From NCBI GenBank assembly GCA_043228905.1, contig JBHGNT010000012.1:14570001-14634000 (forward strand): a stretch of 64,000 bases of DNA, given 5' to 3'. This document shows, one piece after another, positions 1 through 10,714 of the stretch (position 1 is the first letter of the stretch; each line of letters starts with the position of its first letter). This DNA is from Azolla caroliniana. Lineage: Eukaryota > Polypodiophyta. A program made the position numbers and the translations under genes. The notes beneath the pieces are model-generated. The model searched no databases. It had not been told where the DNA came from and worked only from the letters and a program-made list of their open reading frames with translations.

Positions 1-335
1 TGAGCTCCCGACCCACAGAGACCAATGACCGGAGGAGAAGAGAGCGCTCGACACTCGAATCTGCAGCAACACTTTGTCCTTCCTAGCGTGCGATACCCCT
101 CTCCCCTCTCTCCTCTCCTCCTTTTATCCCCATCCTCTTGTAAATTCCCTTTATTCCCTGTCCCTCCTGACAGAGATACGCATAATCCCCTAATAAATGT
201 GTGCTACTTAGTATTTACATCCACCGATCCATTTATGAATCATGTACAAAATGTCAAGTCACGCGTACATCCGTGTAAGAGCCGGTTTATGCGCTTTCTC
301 TCCGATTCCACCTATGGCCGGTTTTCTTCACGACA
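1..335 (-). repeat. Gypsy-1 3' LTR, partial
   Basis: Bases 1-335 repeat bases ending at 6748 almost base for base. Both copies end in ...TTCACGACA, after which they diverge: this copy runs into the polypurine tract, the other into copia A. The outer part of this LTR lies left of the window. Confidence 0.93.
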
Positions 336-347
336 TCCACCCCCACC
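336..347 (-). other. Gypsy-1 polypurine tract
   Basis: On the minus strand the sequence is GGTGGGGGTGGA, directly next to the LTR start TGTCG. This is the expected position of the plus-strand primer for reverse transcription. It is interrupted by two T residues. Confidence 0.75.
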
Positions 348-404
348 AAACCGCGCATCCACCGGTATGCGCCAGAGACGGGTAGATACCGAACAAACCC
401 GGCC

Positions 405-3400
405 TCACTCATTGCTCTCCGATTCTCCACTGGAACCGAACTGATCGTCGTTGTCGCTCCCGCTCGCAGGCTCCGGCTCGTCTTCAAACCGCTTTTTGAA
501 CGCTTTGATCCGCTTTCCGGCCGCCGGCACTGCTAATTGTGTCTCGTCGAGTTCTGCAAGGTGGTACGTGCCGTTTTCGTTCGTTCTCATCACCGTGTAG
601 GGCCCGAACCATCTCCTAGCGAACTTTCGCACCGCCTTGTGCTGATTGTCGAGGCTATTGTCGTATACCAAGACTCAGTCGCCTTCCTCGATCTTCTTTG
701 GTCGCAACTGGTGCGTCCGGTTGAACTGGGTCTTGTTCTGCTCCCTTGCCGCTCGCAGCTTTTCCTTCGCCTGTATCATGTCCTCCGGCCTCCGCTCGAG
801 TTGCCGAATCCGCGCCGCCAGCAACTCCTCCCGGCTCATTTCGTCCTTCCAATCTACCGCCGCCCATGAAGAAACCGTCTGTTCCACTCGCATGATCGGC
901 TTCTGTCCGTACATCAGCTCTACCGGCATAAACCCTGTCACCGAACTGTACGTAGTTCGATCCACCCATAATGTGTAAGGAAGGAGTCGTGACCAATTCC
1001 CGACCTGCCCTCCGCATGCACGCACCAACGCCTTTACGATCGGCCCGTGCCCACGTTCAGCCTTTCCGTTTGCCTCCGGATTGTACGCCGTAGTGAGGGA
1101 GAGTTTGACGCCTAGCCGGTCGAACAGCTCATCAGCCTCCCGTGCATCTAGCTCTCCCTGGTCTGCCACGATCCTCCCAACGCACCCGTACTGACACACC
1201 ACTTCCTCGATCACGAACCGGCATACCGCCGTGGTTGTCTTGCTTTGCAGTGCACGGCCTTCCACTTGGTTCGTTAAGTCTTCCCATGCAAGCACCAGGT
1301 ATCGCATTTTTCCTACCCCCATCGGCATCGTCACCAAGTCTACCATCCACTTGAAATGGACCGTAGGCGGGTAGGTCGGTCGTAGCTCATCCCGGTGTCA
1401 GAATACAGAGTGCATCTGACAGTTTTCGCAAGTCGTTACGAACCGATGCACGTCCTGGTACAACCCCGACCACCAGTACTTCTCCTTCAGCTTCTCGAAC
1501 GTGGCCCATGTTCTGCGGTGTCCGGCCCAGGGGCTCTCGTGAAATGCCGCCAGTAGTTCCCCCTGTTCTTCTTTCTTTGCCACTACTCGGAGTGGGATGC
1601 CGCTTCTCTTCTTTGGGTGCCTCCATATGCACCCGTCCCGCAGGAAGAATCAGTACGCCTTCTTCCGTATCCGGCTCGCCTCCTCTCTCGTCCATGTTGC
1701 GTCCGGCGCCATCGTCCGTAGGAACCTCCCGATTTGGAGCCACTCCCCGTCGTACTTGCTTTCGTCAAATTTGTTAAGCGTTAGAGTGTTCCCTTCCCTC
1801 GTCGTTATGTTAGACGACCCGAAGAAGTCCTCGCCGACTTCTTCGTCATCCGAAACCATGTCGTCTTCGTCGTTGAACCTTGCCCTCGAAAGCATGTCGG
1901 CCATGGTGTTGTCCTTTCCGGAGATGTGTCGTATCTCCGGGTTCAGGGACTTAATGTACACTATCCACCGGAGCATTGCTAGGTCCGGCGTCGCGCATCC
2001 GGAAACCATGGCGAGTATCGGCAAGTAGTCCGTCTCGATGATCACCTCCGTCCTGATCAGATAATCCTTGTCGGCCTTGACTGCCGAAACGACACCCCAA
2101 AGTTCGCGCTTAACTTGGGTGTATCCTCGTTGCCGCTCGCTCAATACCTTCGCCCCGAACCGGATCGGGAATTGCACGTCGTCCTTGTCCTCCTGACTGA
2201 TTACCCACCCGATCCCGGTCGGGCTGGTGTCCACCATCACGCAGATGGGAACATCCTTGTCGTAAACTGCTTTACGGAGAGCCGGCGCTACTGTAAGCGC
2301 CTCCTTTAGTCTCCGTACGGATTCCGTGTGCTCCATTCTCCACTCAAAGCTACGCCCCTTTTTCAATAGTCCGTAGAGGGGTTTCGCGGCATGTGCGTAG
2401 TGCGGGATCCAAATGTGGTAGAACGCGCATGCTCCCAAGAATCTGTGGTCCTCCGTGACCAAATTGCAATCATGCTTCATCGCAGAGATGGCTTCTACCT
2501 TGGCCGGAGACGGTTTCCGACCGTATGGTATGCACAAGTGCCCAACGACCATGATCTCTGATTGCCCGAAGGCCAACTTTTCCCCGGAGAAGGTGAGCCT
2601 CGCGCCTTCTAGTCTCTGCAGCACCTTCTCGCAGTCGTCGATGTGGGACGCCACGAAATTCCGACATCCGTCCGGCCTGATTGCCTCATCCTTTTTCTCC
2701 ATCGGGCATCCCCTGATCGAGATGTTGTCTAAGAATGGCATGGTGATGTCCGGGATACAATCCCTGAGCACCTTGTTCATCACATTCACCATGTGAGCCA
2801 CTGAGTTCGTCCCTCCTTGTGGCAGGGTACACATCCGCACTAGGCCGAGAGGAATCTGCATCGTCATAATGTCTCTGCTCTCCACGGCTAGTTGGAACTG
2901 ATCGTACCCCGAGTACAGATCGTTGACAGAATAGATCGACCTTCCAGCGAAGGCCTCCGCGAACTTGTCTATGGTCGGTCTGATTCCTGCATTACGGATG
3001 GTCACCTTGTTGACCGGTTGCAGGTCCTGAATGAAGCACAGCGTGCCGTTCTTCTTCGGCATCGTAAACCACTGATTCGAATACGGGGCACTCGACGGTT
3101 CGAGGATGCCCATCTCCACCTTTTGCTTCAAGAGCTCCATCAACTTCGGGATGTGAGCTCTCAGCACCGGAATCGGCTTGAGGTTCCACGGTACATGCGG
3201 TACCGTGAAGATCACCATTGGTTCGACAACTGTCGGGTCTACGCACCCGATCTCCTCCGGTGAGAATGCGAAAGCCTTCCCGTGCCTCCCGAGCATTCTC
3301 CGAAACCGGTCCTCCTCCGCCGGCAGTAGAAAGCCGCCCCCACCGGTCTTGAGCTCCCGTAGCATTATGTCGGTGAACCAATACCCTATGCCAGCCGAAT

Positions 3401-3761
3401 TCCGTAAACTTGGGTCCAACGCGACCCCTTTTATCCGCTTCTCGCTGCCCTCAGGCAAGGGTGCCGCGACTGGCCTCACCTTCCGGTCCACAGTCTTGTA
3501 CTTTGTATCCACGTGGGCCATCTGATCCGACCTGATCCTTTCCCCGAAGTCCGCGATGACTTCGTACATTCCCATTGACCCTACCGGAACGGTCCGGTCT
3601 TCTCTAAGGTCTTCACCGATCACCTTTTGCAGTTCGCCCAAGGTGTCGTCAAAAGAGACCGCCTCCACAGCGCCGCTGATGTCTTCATCGGGGAAGAGGA
3701 CTCTGCATCCCCTGAGCCGCTCCTCTGCTCGCTTCCTCTCCCGGCCGTTGACGCCAGTCAT
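405..3761 (-). pseudogene. Gypsy-1 pol: RT, RNase H, integrase; three premature stops
   Basis: Polymerase polyprotein for reverse transcription and integration. All segments share one frame. The 703-residue first segment (3761-1650) carries the RT (GTNSVAH block, active box FLDN) and an RNase H with VDTSP, KRELWG, ETDY and ADMLSR motifs. A 61-residue segment (1583-1398) has the HHCC zinc finger (FHES, GHRR, CENC). Segment 1346-675 is the integrase core with D (MVDLV), D (VADQG) and E (GKAERG). Segment 671-405 is the C-terminal tail with RWFGPY and AGKRIK and a natural stop at 405-407. Premature stops are TGA at 1650-1652, 1398-1400 and 675-677. The usual YxDD box reads FLDN, so the second catalytic Asp is Asn and the copy should be inactive. 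Confidence 0.9.
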
Positions 3762-3961
3762 AGTACAACCTCCGTTGTCGGAGAACCAAAATTTCCTACC
3801 TATGGTACAGGTCTTCTTCCGTACTGTACATTTGTGGGGTTCTTTCCGGGTGTCCGGACTATCGCGGCCCCACGCCTTGATAGCCCTCTCTAAAAATCCC
3901 CTCAGGTTTCGCCGCCGAGGGCTTCGCGGTTACGCTCATGGTTTGGTCGCACCGTTAGGAA

Positions 3962-6025
3962 CTAGACCGAGTGATGCCCGTCCTGGCTCTTGACTCTTGC
4001 ATAGGCTGAACCATTGTCCAACACCTTGGTCTCCATCCGTGCCGCCGTGATATACGGTTCTCCTAGTATAATCGGATGCGAGGACGTCTCCTGTACGAAG
4101 AAGTGTTGGTCTATCTCAACATCGCCGATCTTCACCCGTACGTTCAGACAGGCCCCATGTAGTTCTTCCGTGGCGCGCGTCGCTGCCCATATCTTCCAGC
4201 CGTGCTTGGTGTTGATCGGCCATTTACCCTTCTTGTAGAAATCCATGGACATCAAGTTGATCTCGAATCCATGGTCTACCAACGCCACCTCCGGTTCCAA
4301 AACGTTGCCAATCCGTACAGGGGTTTCCGTCGTTGCCCTGGCCCAATGCGGCTTCGTGTAGTGGTTTCCTGCCAGCTCGTCTTCTAGGGCTTCGTCTTCC
4401 AGGTGCGTGGTCAGCACCTCCAGCGGCTTCTCCGGTTCCGGCTCTGTCGAGAGCCTTTTCCGCTTCACCAAGTCTACGATAGAGTCGTGGAACTCCCTCT
4501 TGGCGATTCCCAGCACCTCCCGCAATGACAGCTCCACTTTGCTGTCGAGGATACGTTCCTCCAGGACCTTTCGCAGGTCTGTGGTTCTTTCGATCTCGGT
4601 GCTCAACTGAAACCCTGCCTGCTTCTTCCCGTCCGGTGCACCTGGGTTGCCGGCACCAGTCGGTTTCGGTCCAAACCGGGTCTCATACCTCTGCGGGGGC
4701 CCGACCCATCCGGCCTTTCCTGCCCGTTTGTCCTCCACCAAAACCTCGTAGTTCTGGCAAGTGGCTTCTACGAAGCCCGTTTTCTCTTCGACCAGATCGT
4801 CCCAACCGGTGACCTCCTGGATCCGCTGTTCCGCGCGGTCCGCCTCTTCCTTCTTCAGTCGAACTCCGGAGAGGCCTTCTAGCACTAGCGGCCAGAATCC
4901 AGAGTCCTTCGCCTTCCAGGTCTCATCACCCCCGACCCGAATTCCCGCCGACACCGAGTAGTTGACGGCTTCGACGTGCCGTGTTGCGGCCTCTTCCATC
5001 AACCTCTTCATTCCGTCGCGCCCCGCATTCAGTTCTAGGGCTCTCCGGGTCTCGCTCGCGTGCACCCGCCCGTTCCAGAGGTACACCACGTTGGTCCTGA
5101 GCGCGTCGGCGAAATCCGTGCAATCCTTTCAAATGTGACCGATCGCATCACACCACATGCACCACTGCCCAGCCGGCGGCCTCCGGTCGTGAGGTTGTTC
5201 GCCGCTGTCTCTCCGGGCCTGTGCGATCTGCAGGTCGCGCACCATCTGCGTCAGCTCCTCTAGAGCCGCTCCTCCGGATGGGCCTTTGACCGCATAGTTC
5301 GATGCCGCCCCCGAGTCTGGCCAGATTCGGGTCTCTTCCTTCCTACCGGTCGGCACTGATACCGGCTCCTCGAGCCTCCTCCCCGGGACCGGCCCCGACC
5401 TCGACGAGCTTCCGTCGCTCCAATCGCGCCATTTGTCGAAATGGCTGCAGACCCGTTTTTCTAGGGCCTAGTCTACCGTGAGCCCTTCGTCCGTTTCCAA
5501 TAGGGGACCCACCTTTTCCCTGTCGAGCGCATCCACCGACTTGACAAATAGTAGTACTCGACTTGTTTCGAGCACCGTCCGGTCTAGCGTCGACAGCCAC
5601 GCGAACCGTTTTTCGAACTCCTGGAGGAGCACCGACGTGTTCCTCCACTTCTCGGGGCTTTCAACCCATGCCATGAAATCCCGCCTCGACAGCCGAAGCA
5701 AGTCGTCAAACCCGTACTTCTCGAGGAGCTACAGCTCGAACTCCTCCCAAGTCTGGCATCCGGCCAGCACCGCAAGCACCTCCACGTGGATGCCCAGCGT
5801 CACCACCCGAGGGAATCCGGACAACCGCCTGTCCACCGTGATATCCCTCATGATCATTTCGGCCCAGTAAGCCTCCAAATAACTTGTGGCGTCTTTCCCT
5901 CCAAAGCAGCCTATAGAGCCGACGATCGATTCAATGCCTCTGTCGAGGGTGCCCGTCCCTTCACAAGCGCTCACCAGTCGGTCGACGACCACCACCATTG
6001 CCTCTGCTAGCTCTGATCCCCTCAT
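3962..6025 (-). pseudogene. Gypsy-1 gag and retropepsin with in-frame stops
   Basis: Capsid and protease part of gypsy-1. One frame runs from an ATG at 6025 to 3962, broken by TAG at 5729-5731, TAG at 5468-5470 and TGA at 5129-5131. The third falls inside a CCHC zinc knuckle (CMWC, then GHI-stop-KDC), where Arg is the likely original. The C-terminal part is a retropepsin with motif LVDHG in place of LVD[ST]G, and the flap-side motif IILGEPYI. The TAG at 3962-3964 follows a Val just before FLTVRPNHERNR, which looks like continuing polyprotein, so it may also be a mutated Gln codon. Pol follows in another frame after about 200 bases. Confidence 0.85.
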
Positions 6026-6049
6026 CTTTGGACTCCTCTGCCGCCCTGT

Positions 6050-6066
6050 TCACGTCGGGTTCACCA
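6050..6066 (-). other. Gypsy-1 primer binding site
   Basis: On the minus strand, four bases inside the 5' LTR, the sequence is TGGTGAACCCGACGTGA. It starts with TGG, the complement of a tRNA CCA end. I do not identify the tRNA; it is not the initiator-Met type. Confidence 0.7.
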
Positions 6067-6070
6067 AATA

Positions 6071-6129
6071 TGTCGCGTTGTTACGCGCGTGCGTGGAGAA
6101 AGGGGCGGGACCACAGGGGGTCTTGAATC

Positions 6130-6165
<36 letters not shown>

Positions 6166-6748
6166 AGATACGTGAAGCGGGAAGGAGAGATGTAGAACGT
6201 AACACTTGATTTCAATAACGAGTGATTTCAACGACAAGAGAATACAACTCTGACAGTTACAACCGACAAGGCGGCGATGGACCTTACACGGGGATCCTAC
6301 TCACACACACAGACAACACTCGCTCGACCCCCCAAAAACAAACAAAGAAGGGGAGGGGGGGGGGGAGAGAGCCTCTGCTAGAAGCACACGGGCTGTCCAC
6401 GAAGCAGGGGCAGCGAGCTCCCGACCCACAGAGACCGACGACTGAAGGAGAAGAGAGCGCTCGGCACTCAAATCTGCAGTAGCACTTTGTCCTTCCTAGT
6501 GCGCGATACCCCTCTCCCCTCTCTCCTCTCCTCCTTTTATCCCCATCCTCTTGTCAATTCCCTTTATTCCCTGTCCCTCTTGACAGAGATACGCACAATC
6601 CCCTAATAAATGTGTGCTACTTAGTATTTACATCCACCGATCCATTTATGAATCGTGTACAAAATGTCAAGTCACGCGTCCATCCGTGTAAGAGCCGGTT
6701 TATGCGCTTTCTCTCCGATTCCGCCTATGGCCAGTTTTCTTCACGACA
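6071..6748 (-). repeat. Gypsy-1 5' LTR (678 bp)
   Basis: Complete LTR, TGTCG...CGACA. It contains a (GA)n run at 6131-6160 and a G-run near 6354-6365. Identity to the left copy is high, with scattered transitions. Copia A coding sequence starts on its right edge. Confidence 0.92.
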
Positions 6749-7598
6749 CCGAAACCGGCCAACGAAGCAATTGTGGTTGTCACAGGAGAAATACGTGACA
6801 AAGGTGCTTCAGCGGTTCAACATGTTAGAAGCGAAACCAGTTGGATTGATAGTCCTGGGAAACTACAGATTATCCGGTAAGCAAAGCCCGAAGACGAAAG
6901 CAGAGAAGGCTGATATGATGAAGGTTCCATATGCCTCTGTCGTCGGGAGCTTAATGTACGCAATGGTGTGTACCCGACCAGATATAGGATACAAAGTCAA
7001 ATTGGTGAGCCAGTTTATGAGCAATCCCGGCAAGGAGCACTGGAACGCGGTCAAATGGACACTCCGGTACTTGAAGGGCACTTCAAATATGTGTCTCTGA
7101 TTCGTCTCCGGAAAACCTCAACTTGACGGTTTTACCGATTTAGACATGTCAGCTGATGTGGATACCAACCGATCTACATCCGGGTATGTAATGACATATG
7201 CAGGGGGAGCTGTTTCGTGGCAGTCGAGGCTGCAAAAGACAGTTGCATTGTCAACCATGGAGGCGGAGTACATGGCGGCTGTGGAAGCCGGAAAGGAAAT
7301 ATTATGGATGAAGGACTTCATGGGAGAGCTCGGTATCCGGCAAGATGAATACCGGCTTTATTGCGACAGTCAAAGTGCCATCCACCTTGCTAAGAATGCG
7401 GCCTACCATTCCTGGACGAAGCATATCCAACGAAGGTATCACTGGATCCGGGAAAGAGGAGATGACCAAGAGTTTGCGCTAACGAAGATCCACACGGCCG
7501 AGAATGGGTCAAACATGCTGACCAAAGTACTGATACTCGACAAGCTGGATGCATGCCGGAAACGGATCAGACTAGTAAGACATCCCATGCCGGAGTGA
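6749..7598 (+). pseudogene. Copia A (Tork/Tnt1-like) RT end and RNase H
   Basis: Truncated pol of a Ty1/copia element, cut on the left by gypsy-1. Recognisable blocks in order are LSQEKYVTKVLQRF, SLMYAMVCTRPDIGY, EHWNAVKWTLRYLKGT, then RNase H with STSGYV, WQSRLQKTVALST, MEAEYMA, YCDSQSAIHLAKN and the final MLTKVL. One TGA at about 7098-7100 breaks the frame between the RT end and RNase H. The natural stop is at 7596-7598, and ten bases later the 3' LTR begins. The rest of the element should lie left of gypsy-1, outside the window. Confidence 0.9.
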
Positions 7599-7608
7599 AG
7601 GGGATGTT

Positions 7609-8280
7609 TGTTAGGAAACAGGTCCCTTCGGATGGGAAGTGAGAAGAACAGTACTAATGAGCAAACTTGGCCGAGGCCGAAACCGGATGTCGAATACCCG
7701 ACTACGGAAGACCCGGTGAGAACCGGATGACGAGTACCCGACAACGAAAGACCCGGTGAGAACCGGATGACGAGTACCCGGCAAGAGCCGGATGGTGAAG
7801 GCCCGATGAGAAGTGCTCACCGGATGAAGGGACATATTCGTAAATATGTTTTCTGAGAGTCCATCGGGGCCATATTGGTAAATAACCGAAAAGTCATATT
7901 AGTATAAATATGACTTAGGGCAAACTTAGTTGTTGTTTGTTGTCATTCTTGTTGGCGCTAGATTAGAACGTAACAATGTACAGAGAGAGAGAGAGAGAGA
8001 AAGAGACGAAGAGTTTGTATCTCTGTTGTAACCGCCGCTTGTGGCAAAGACAGTGAACAAGAGGTCGTTGCCTCTGTGTACATCTATTGTACATCGTTAC
8101 ATAGTGATAGTTAGCAGTCAGTGGACTGCCATGGTTTTTCCCGTGTTTGGGTTTTCCACGTAAACATCCTGAGTACTCTTCTCTCTATTGTGTTGTGCAT
8201 TCATTCCCGTTTTCTGCGTTTTTTATTCTAAGCTCGGTTGTGGCCGAGCATTGTTCATCGGGAGCGTGTAGTTCCTGTCA
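7609..8280 (+). repeat. Copia A 3' LTR (672 bp) with a 40-bp tandem repeat
   Basis: Starts TGTTAGGAA and ends TTCCTGTCA, an imperfect inverted terminal repeat, directly after the purine-rich AAGTGAAGGGGATGTT. Contains three head-to-tail 40-bp units starting at 7681, 7721 and 7761 (each beginning AACCGGATG) and a (GA)n run near 7982-8000. Copia B RT coding begins at 8281. Confidence 0.85.
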
Positions 8281-10135
8281 CATGGCGCATCATTATGCGT
8301 TCATGACTAAGGTGGCGGAAGTGCGTGAGCTGGAGAGCTACGCAGAAGCGGCAAAGGACGCAAATTGGCGTGCCTCTATGGAGGAAGAAATGCGGGCACT
8401 AGATGCCAACGACACATGGGACCTCGTTGACTCTCCCCGACACTGTAAACCAATCGGTTGCAAATGGGTGTACAAGGTAAAGTACAATGCCGATGGTTTG
8501 GTTAACCGGTACCAGGCTCGGTTAGTGGCAAAGGGATACATACAAACCCAGGGAATCGATTACGACGAGACCTTCGCCCTAGTAGCGAAGATGATGACGG
8601 TTCGTGTGGTATCGACGGTTGCTGCAGCAAGGGGGTGGCATCTTCACCAGATTAATGTGAAGAATGCGTTTCTTCAAGGTGACCTTCAAGAACAGGTCTA
8701 GATGATCCAACCTCCCGATTTTCAATCGGAGATGAACAAGTCGGCGGTGTGCCAGCTCAAGAAGTCGCTTTACGGTCTGAAACAAGCCCCCCGAGCTTGG
8801 AATGTGAAGATCACGCACCGGTTGCGTAAGATGAGGTTTGTGACCTCTAAATTCGACTCGTCGTTGTTCATCCGGCAAGGTCCGTACGGTCCGGTTTGCA
8901 TCCTACTTTATGTTGATGATTTAGTCATCACCGGACCCGGACTCAATGAAATCGGCCAAGTCAAGTCCCAGTAGTCGGACGCATTTGAAATGAAGGACCT
9001 GGGGGACCTTCATTATTTTCTTGGGATCGAGGTGTTCCGAACCCCCGACGGCATATTGCTCTCACAACGACAATATGCGTTGAATATGCTATACAAGTTC
9101 GGTATGACGGAGTGCCAACCTGTCTCCACACCCCTGGACCGGAACCAGAAGCTCTGTCCCCACTCCGGACCGGCCTGTAATGAGAAACGGACATGCAGAA
9201 GCCGACCGTCGAGCACGTTCAATGCGCACACCGGATACTCCAGTATGTGAGCGGTATGAAGGACCGAGGACTGTTATACCGACATGGTATAACCGAAGAA
9301 CTAGTCGGATATATAGATGCCGACTGGGCTGGTGATGCAGCAAAAAGCAGCCAACAATGGCTCTGTCGAGCGCTGAGGCTGAACACCGGGGCGCTACCAA
9401 TGCCACCTGTGAAGCCATTTGGCTTCGGCGACTGCTGCAAGACCTGCAGATTGAGGTATCGACCCCGATCCTGATCTATTGTGACAACATGAGCAACATT
9501 TAGCTCGCCAAGAACACCGTGTTCCATGCTCGGACGAAGCACATAGAAGTCCACTATCACTTTGTGCGTGAGCGGGTTTTGGGCGGTGAAGTAGATCTTC
9601 GGTATGTTCAGACGGATCGGCAGATTGCTGATATCTTCACCAAACCGCTCGGATCGGACAGGTTGCAACACTTCACCGAAATGCTTGGTGTTCAGCATCT
9701 CAACGTGCCGCACTTGAGGGGGAGAAAAGGAAAGGGAACGGATGGCATCGGACAAGGAGCCGGAGAGGAAGAAAGAACCAACAAAGGTGGAGATAAGAGG
9801 AAAAAGGAAGTTGAGCCGACCGAAGGAGTCGGCACATCCGAAAAGGTCAGAACAAGCGGCAACGACAGTAGAGTTAAGGAGGACAGAGCCGACCAAAAGA
9901 AAACGACCAAGACCCGGATGTGGTCCAATGTGGTGAAGGTCCTGAAACCGGAAGACGAGTTGGAGAACACCAACTTGGACAAGAACTGGAACGAATCGAA
10001 GGAAACCGATTCGGTTCAAGATTCGGAGAAGCTGGATCAACTAAAGGCCAAGCGGACACGGACACAGCGGAAGTCGACGCCAACACGAAGGAACCGACGG
10101 GTCGTAGTAACAAGGGAGTTGAAATGGGCATGTTG
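8281..10135 (+). pseudogene. Copia B RT-RNase H with long charged C-terminal tail
   Basis: Second copia element, interrupted on its left by copia A. RT blocks: MAHHYAFM, GCKWVYKVKYNADG, GLKQAPRAW and the active box LLYVDDL; RNase H follows in several frames (YIDADWAGD, then TKHIEVHYHFVRE, ADIFTKPLG). Stops at about 8699-8701 and 8972-8974 and frameshifts near 9180-9520 show decay. After IFTKPLG, where copia pol normally ends within a few dozen residues, the frame continues about 150 residues as a Lys/Arg/Glu-rich tail to TGA at 10134-10136. The same tail starts in copia C and copia J, so it is a family trait. Confidence 0.88.
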
Positions 10136-10315
10136 AGCAGACAAGCCGACCGACGAGGTCGAGGTGCGTAGAACCAGAAGGGTCGCGGCAAACAAGACCA
10201 GACCGGACGAGGAACGCGAGCGAGGCGGAGCAATGCCAGAAGGAACCGGATAGAAGAACCGGCTACTGCGGACACTAACACCACGATCCGACCTCAAGTT
10301 GAGCTTGAGGGGGAG

Positions 10316-10714
10316 TGTTGAGCGATCAAGCTCAACCGGATCCGGATCGGCATCCGGAAGGTATCCGGAAACAACCGGCCGGATCGGGGAGCCGGATTCG
10401 AGCGGGAACCGGAAGCCTAGTAGTAGCCTAGACTACTAGGTAATCATTGTCTCGTAGTGAGTGTCAATCACACTTGTGAGCATTGAAGTACATGTTAGTA
10501 CTTCTGTTAGTCCTTTATGGACTTGTATAAATAGTGTTGTTTAGCATGTTGTAGACATTACAATGTTTTAGAGTTAATTTTTTAATATAGTTTTATGTTT
10601 TGCTCTCTCTGTCTCCTCTATGTTTGAAGCTTTTCCATTAAACCTTCATCTCAGTTTCTGTTGCTATCTGGTAGAGCCGGTTTTGTCTGACGCTTCCGCA
10701 CATTAACATTCACA
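10316..10714 (+). repeat. Copia B 3' LTR (399 bp)
   Basis: Preceded by the polypurine tract TTGAGGGGGAG. Starts TGTTGAGCGATCAAGCTCAA and ends CATTAACATTCACA. Same family as the copia C LTR at 48875-49288 and the fragment at 26340-26493. Bases 10137-10315 between tail and LTR are untranslated and show nothing else. Confidence 0.85.

Larger units (their letters stand above)
1..6748 (-). mobile_element. Ty3/gypsy retrotransposon 1 (3' LTR cut by window start)
   Basis: A nearly complete LTR element read on the minus strand. In element order: 5' LTR 6071-6748, primer binding site just inside it, gag-protease frame 6025-3962, pol frame 3761-405 (RT, RNase H, integrase), polypurine tract 336-347, and a 3' LTR visible at 1-335. 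LTR ends are TGTCG...CGACA, a perfect 5-bp terminal inverted repeat. It lies inside copia A, whose reading resumes at base 6749. Integrase tail and RT box wording resemble fungal gypsy elements more than common plant lineages (from memory of those families). The left target duplication is outside the window. Confidence 0.93.
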
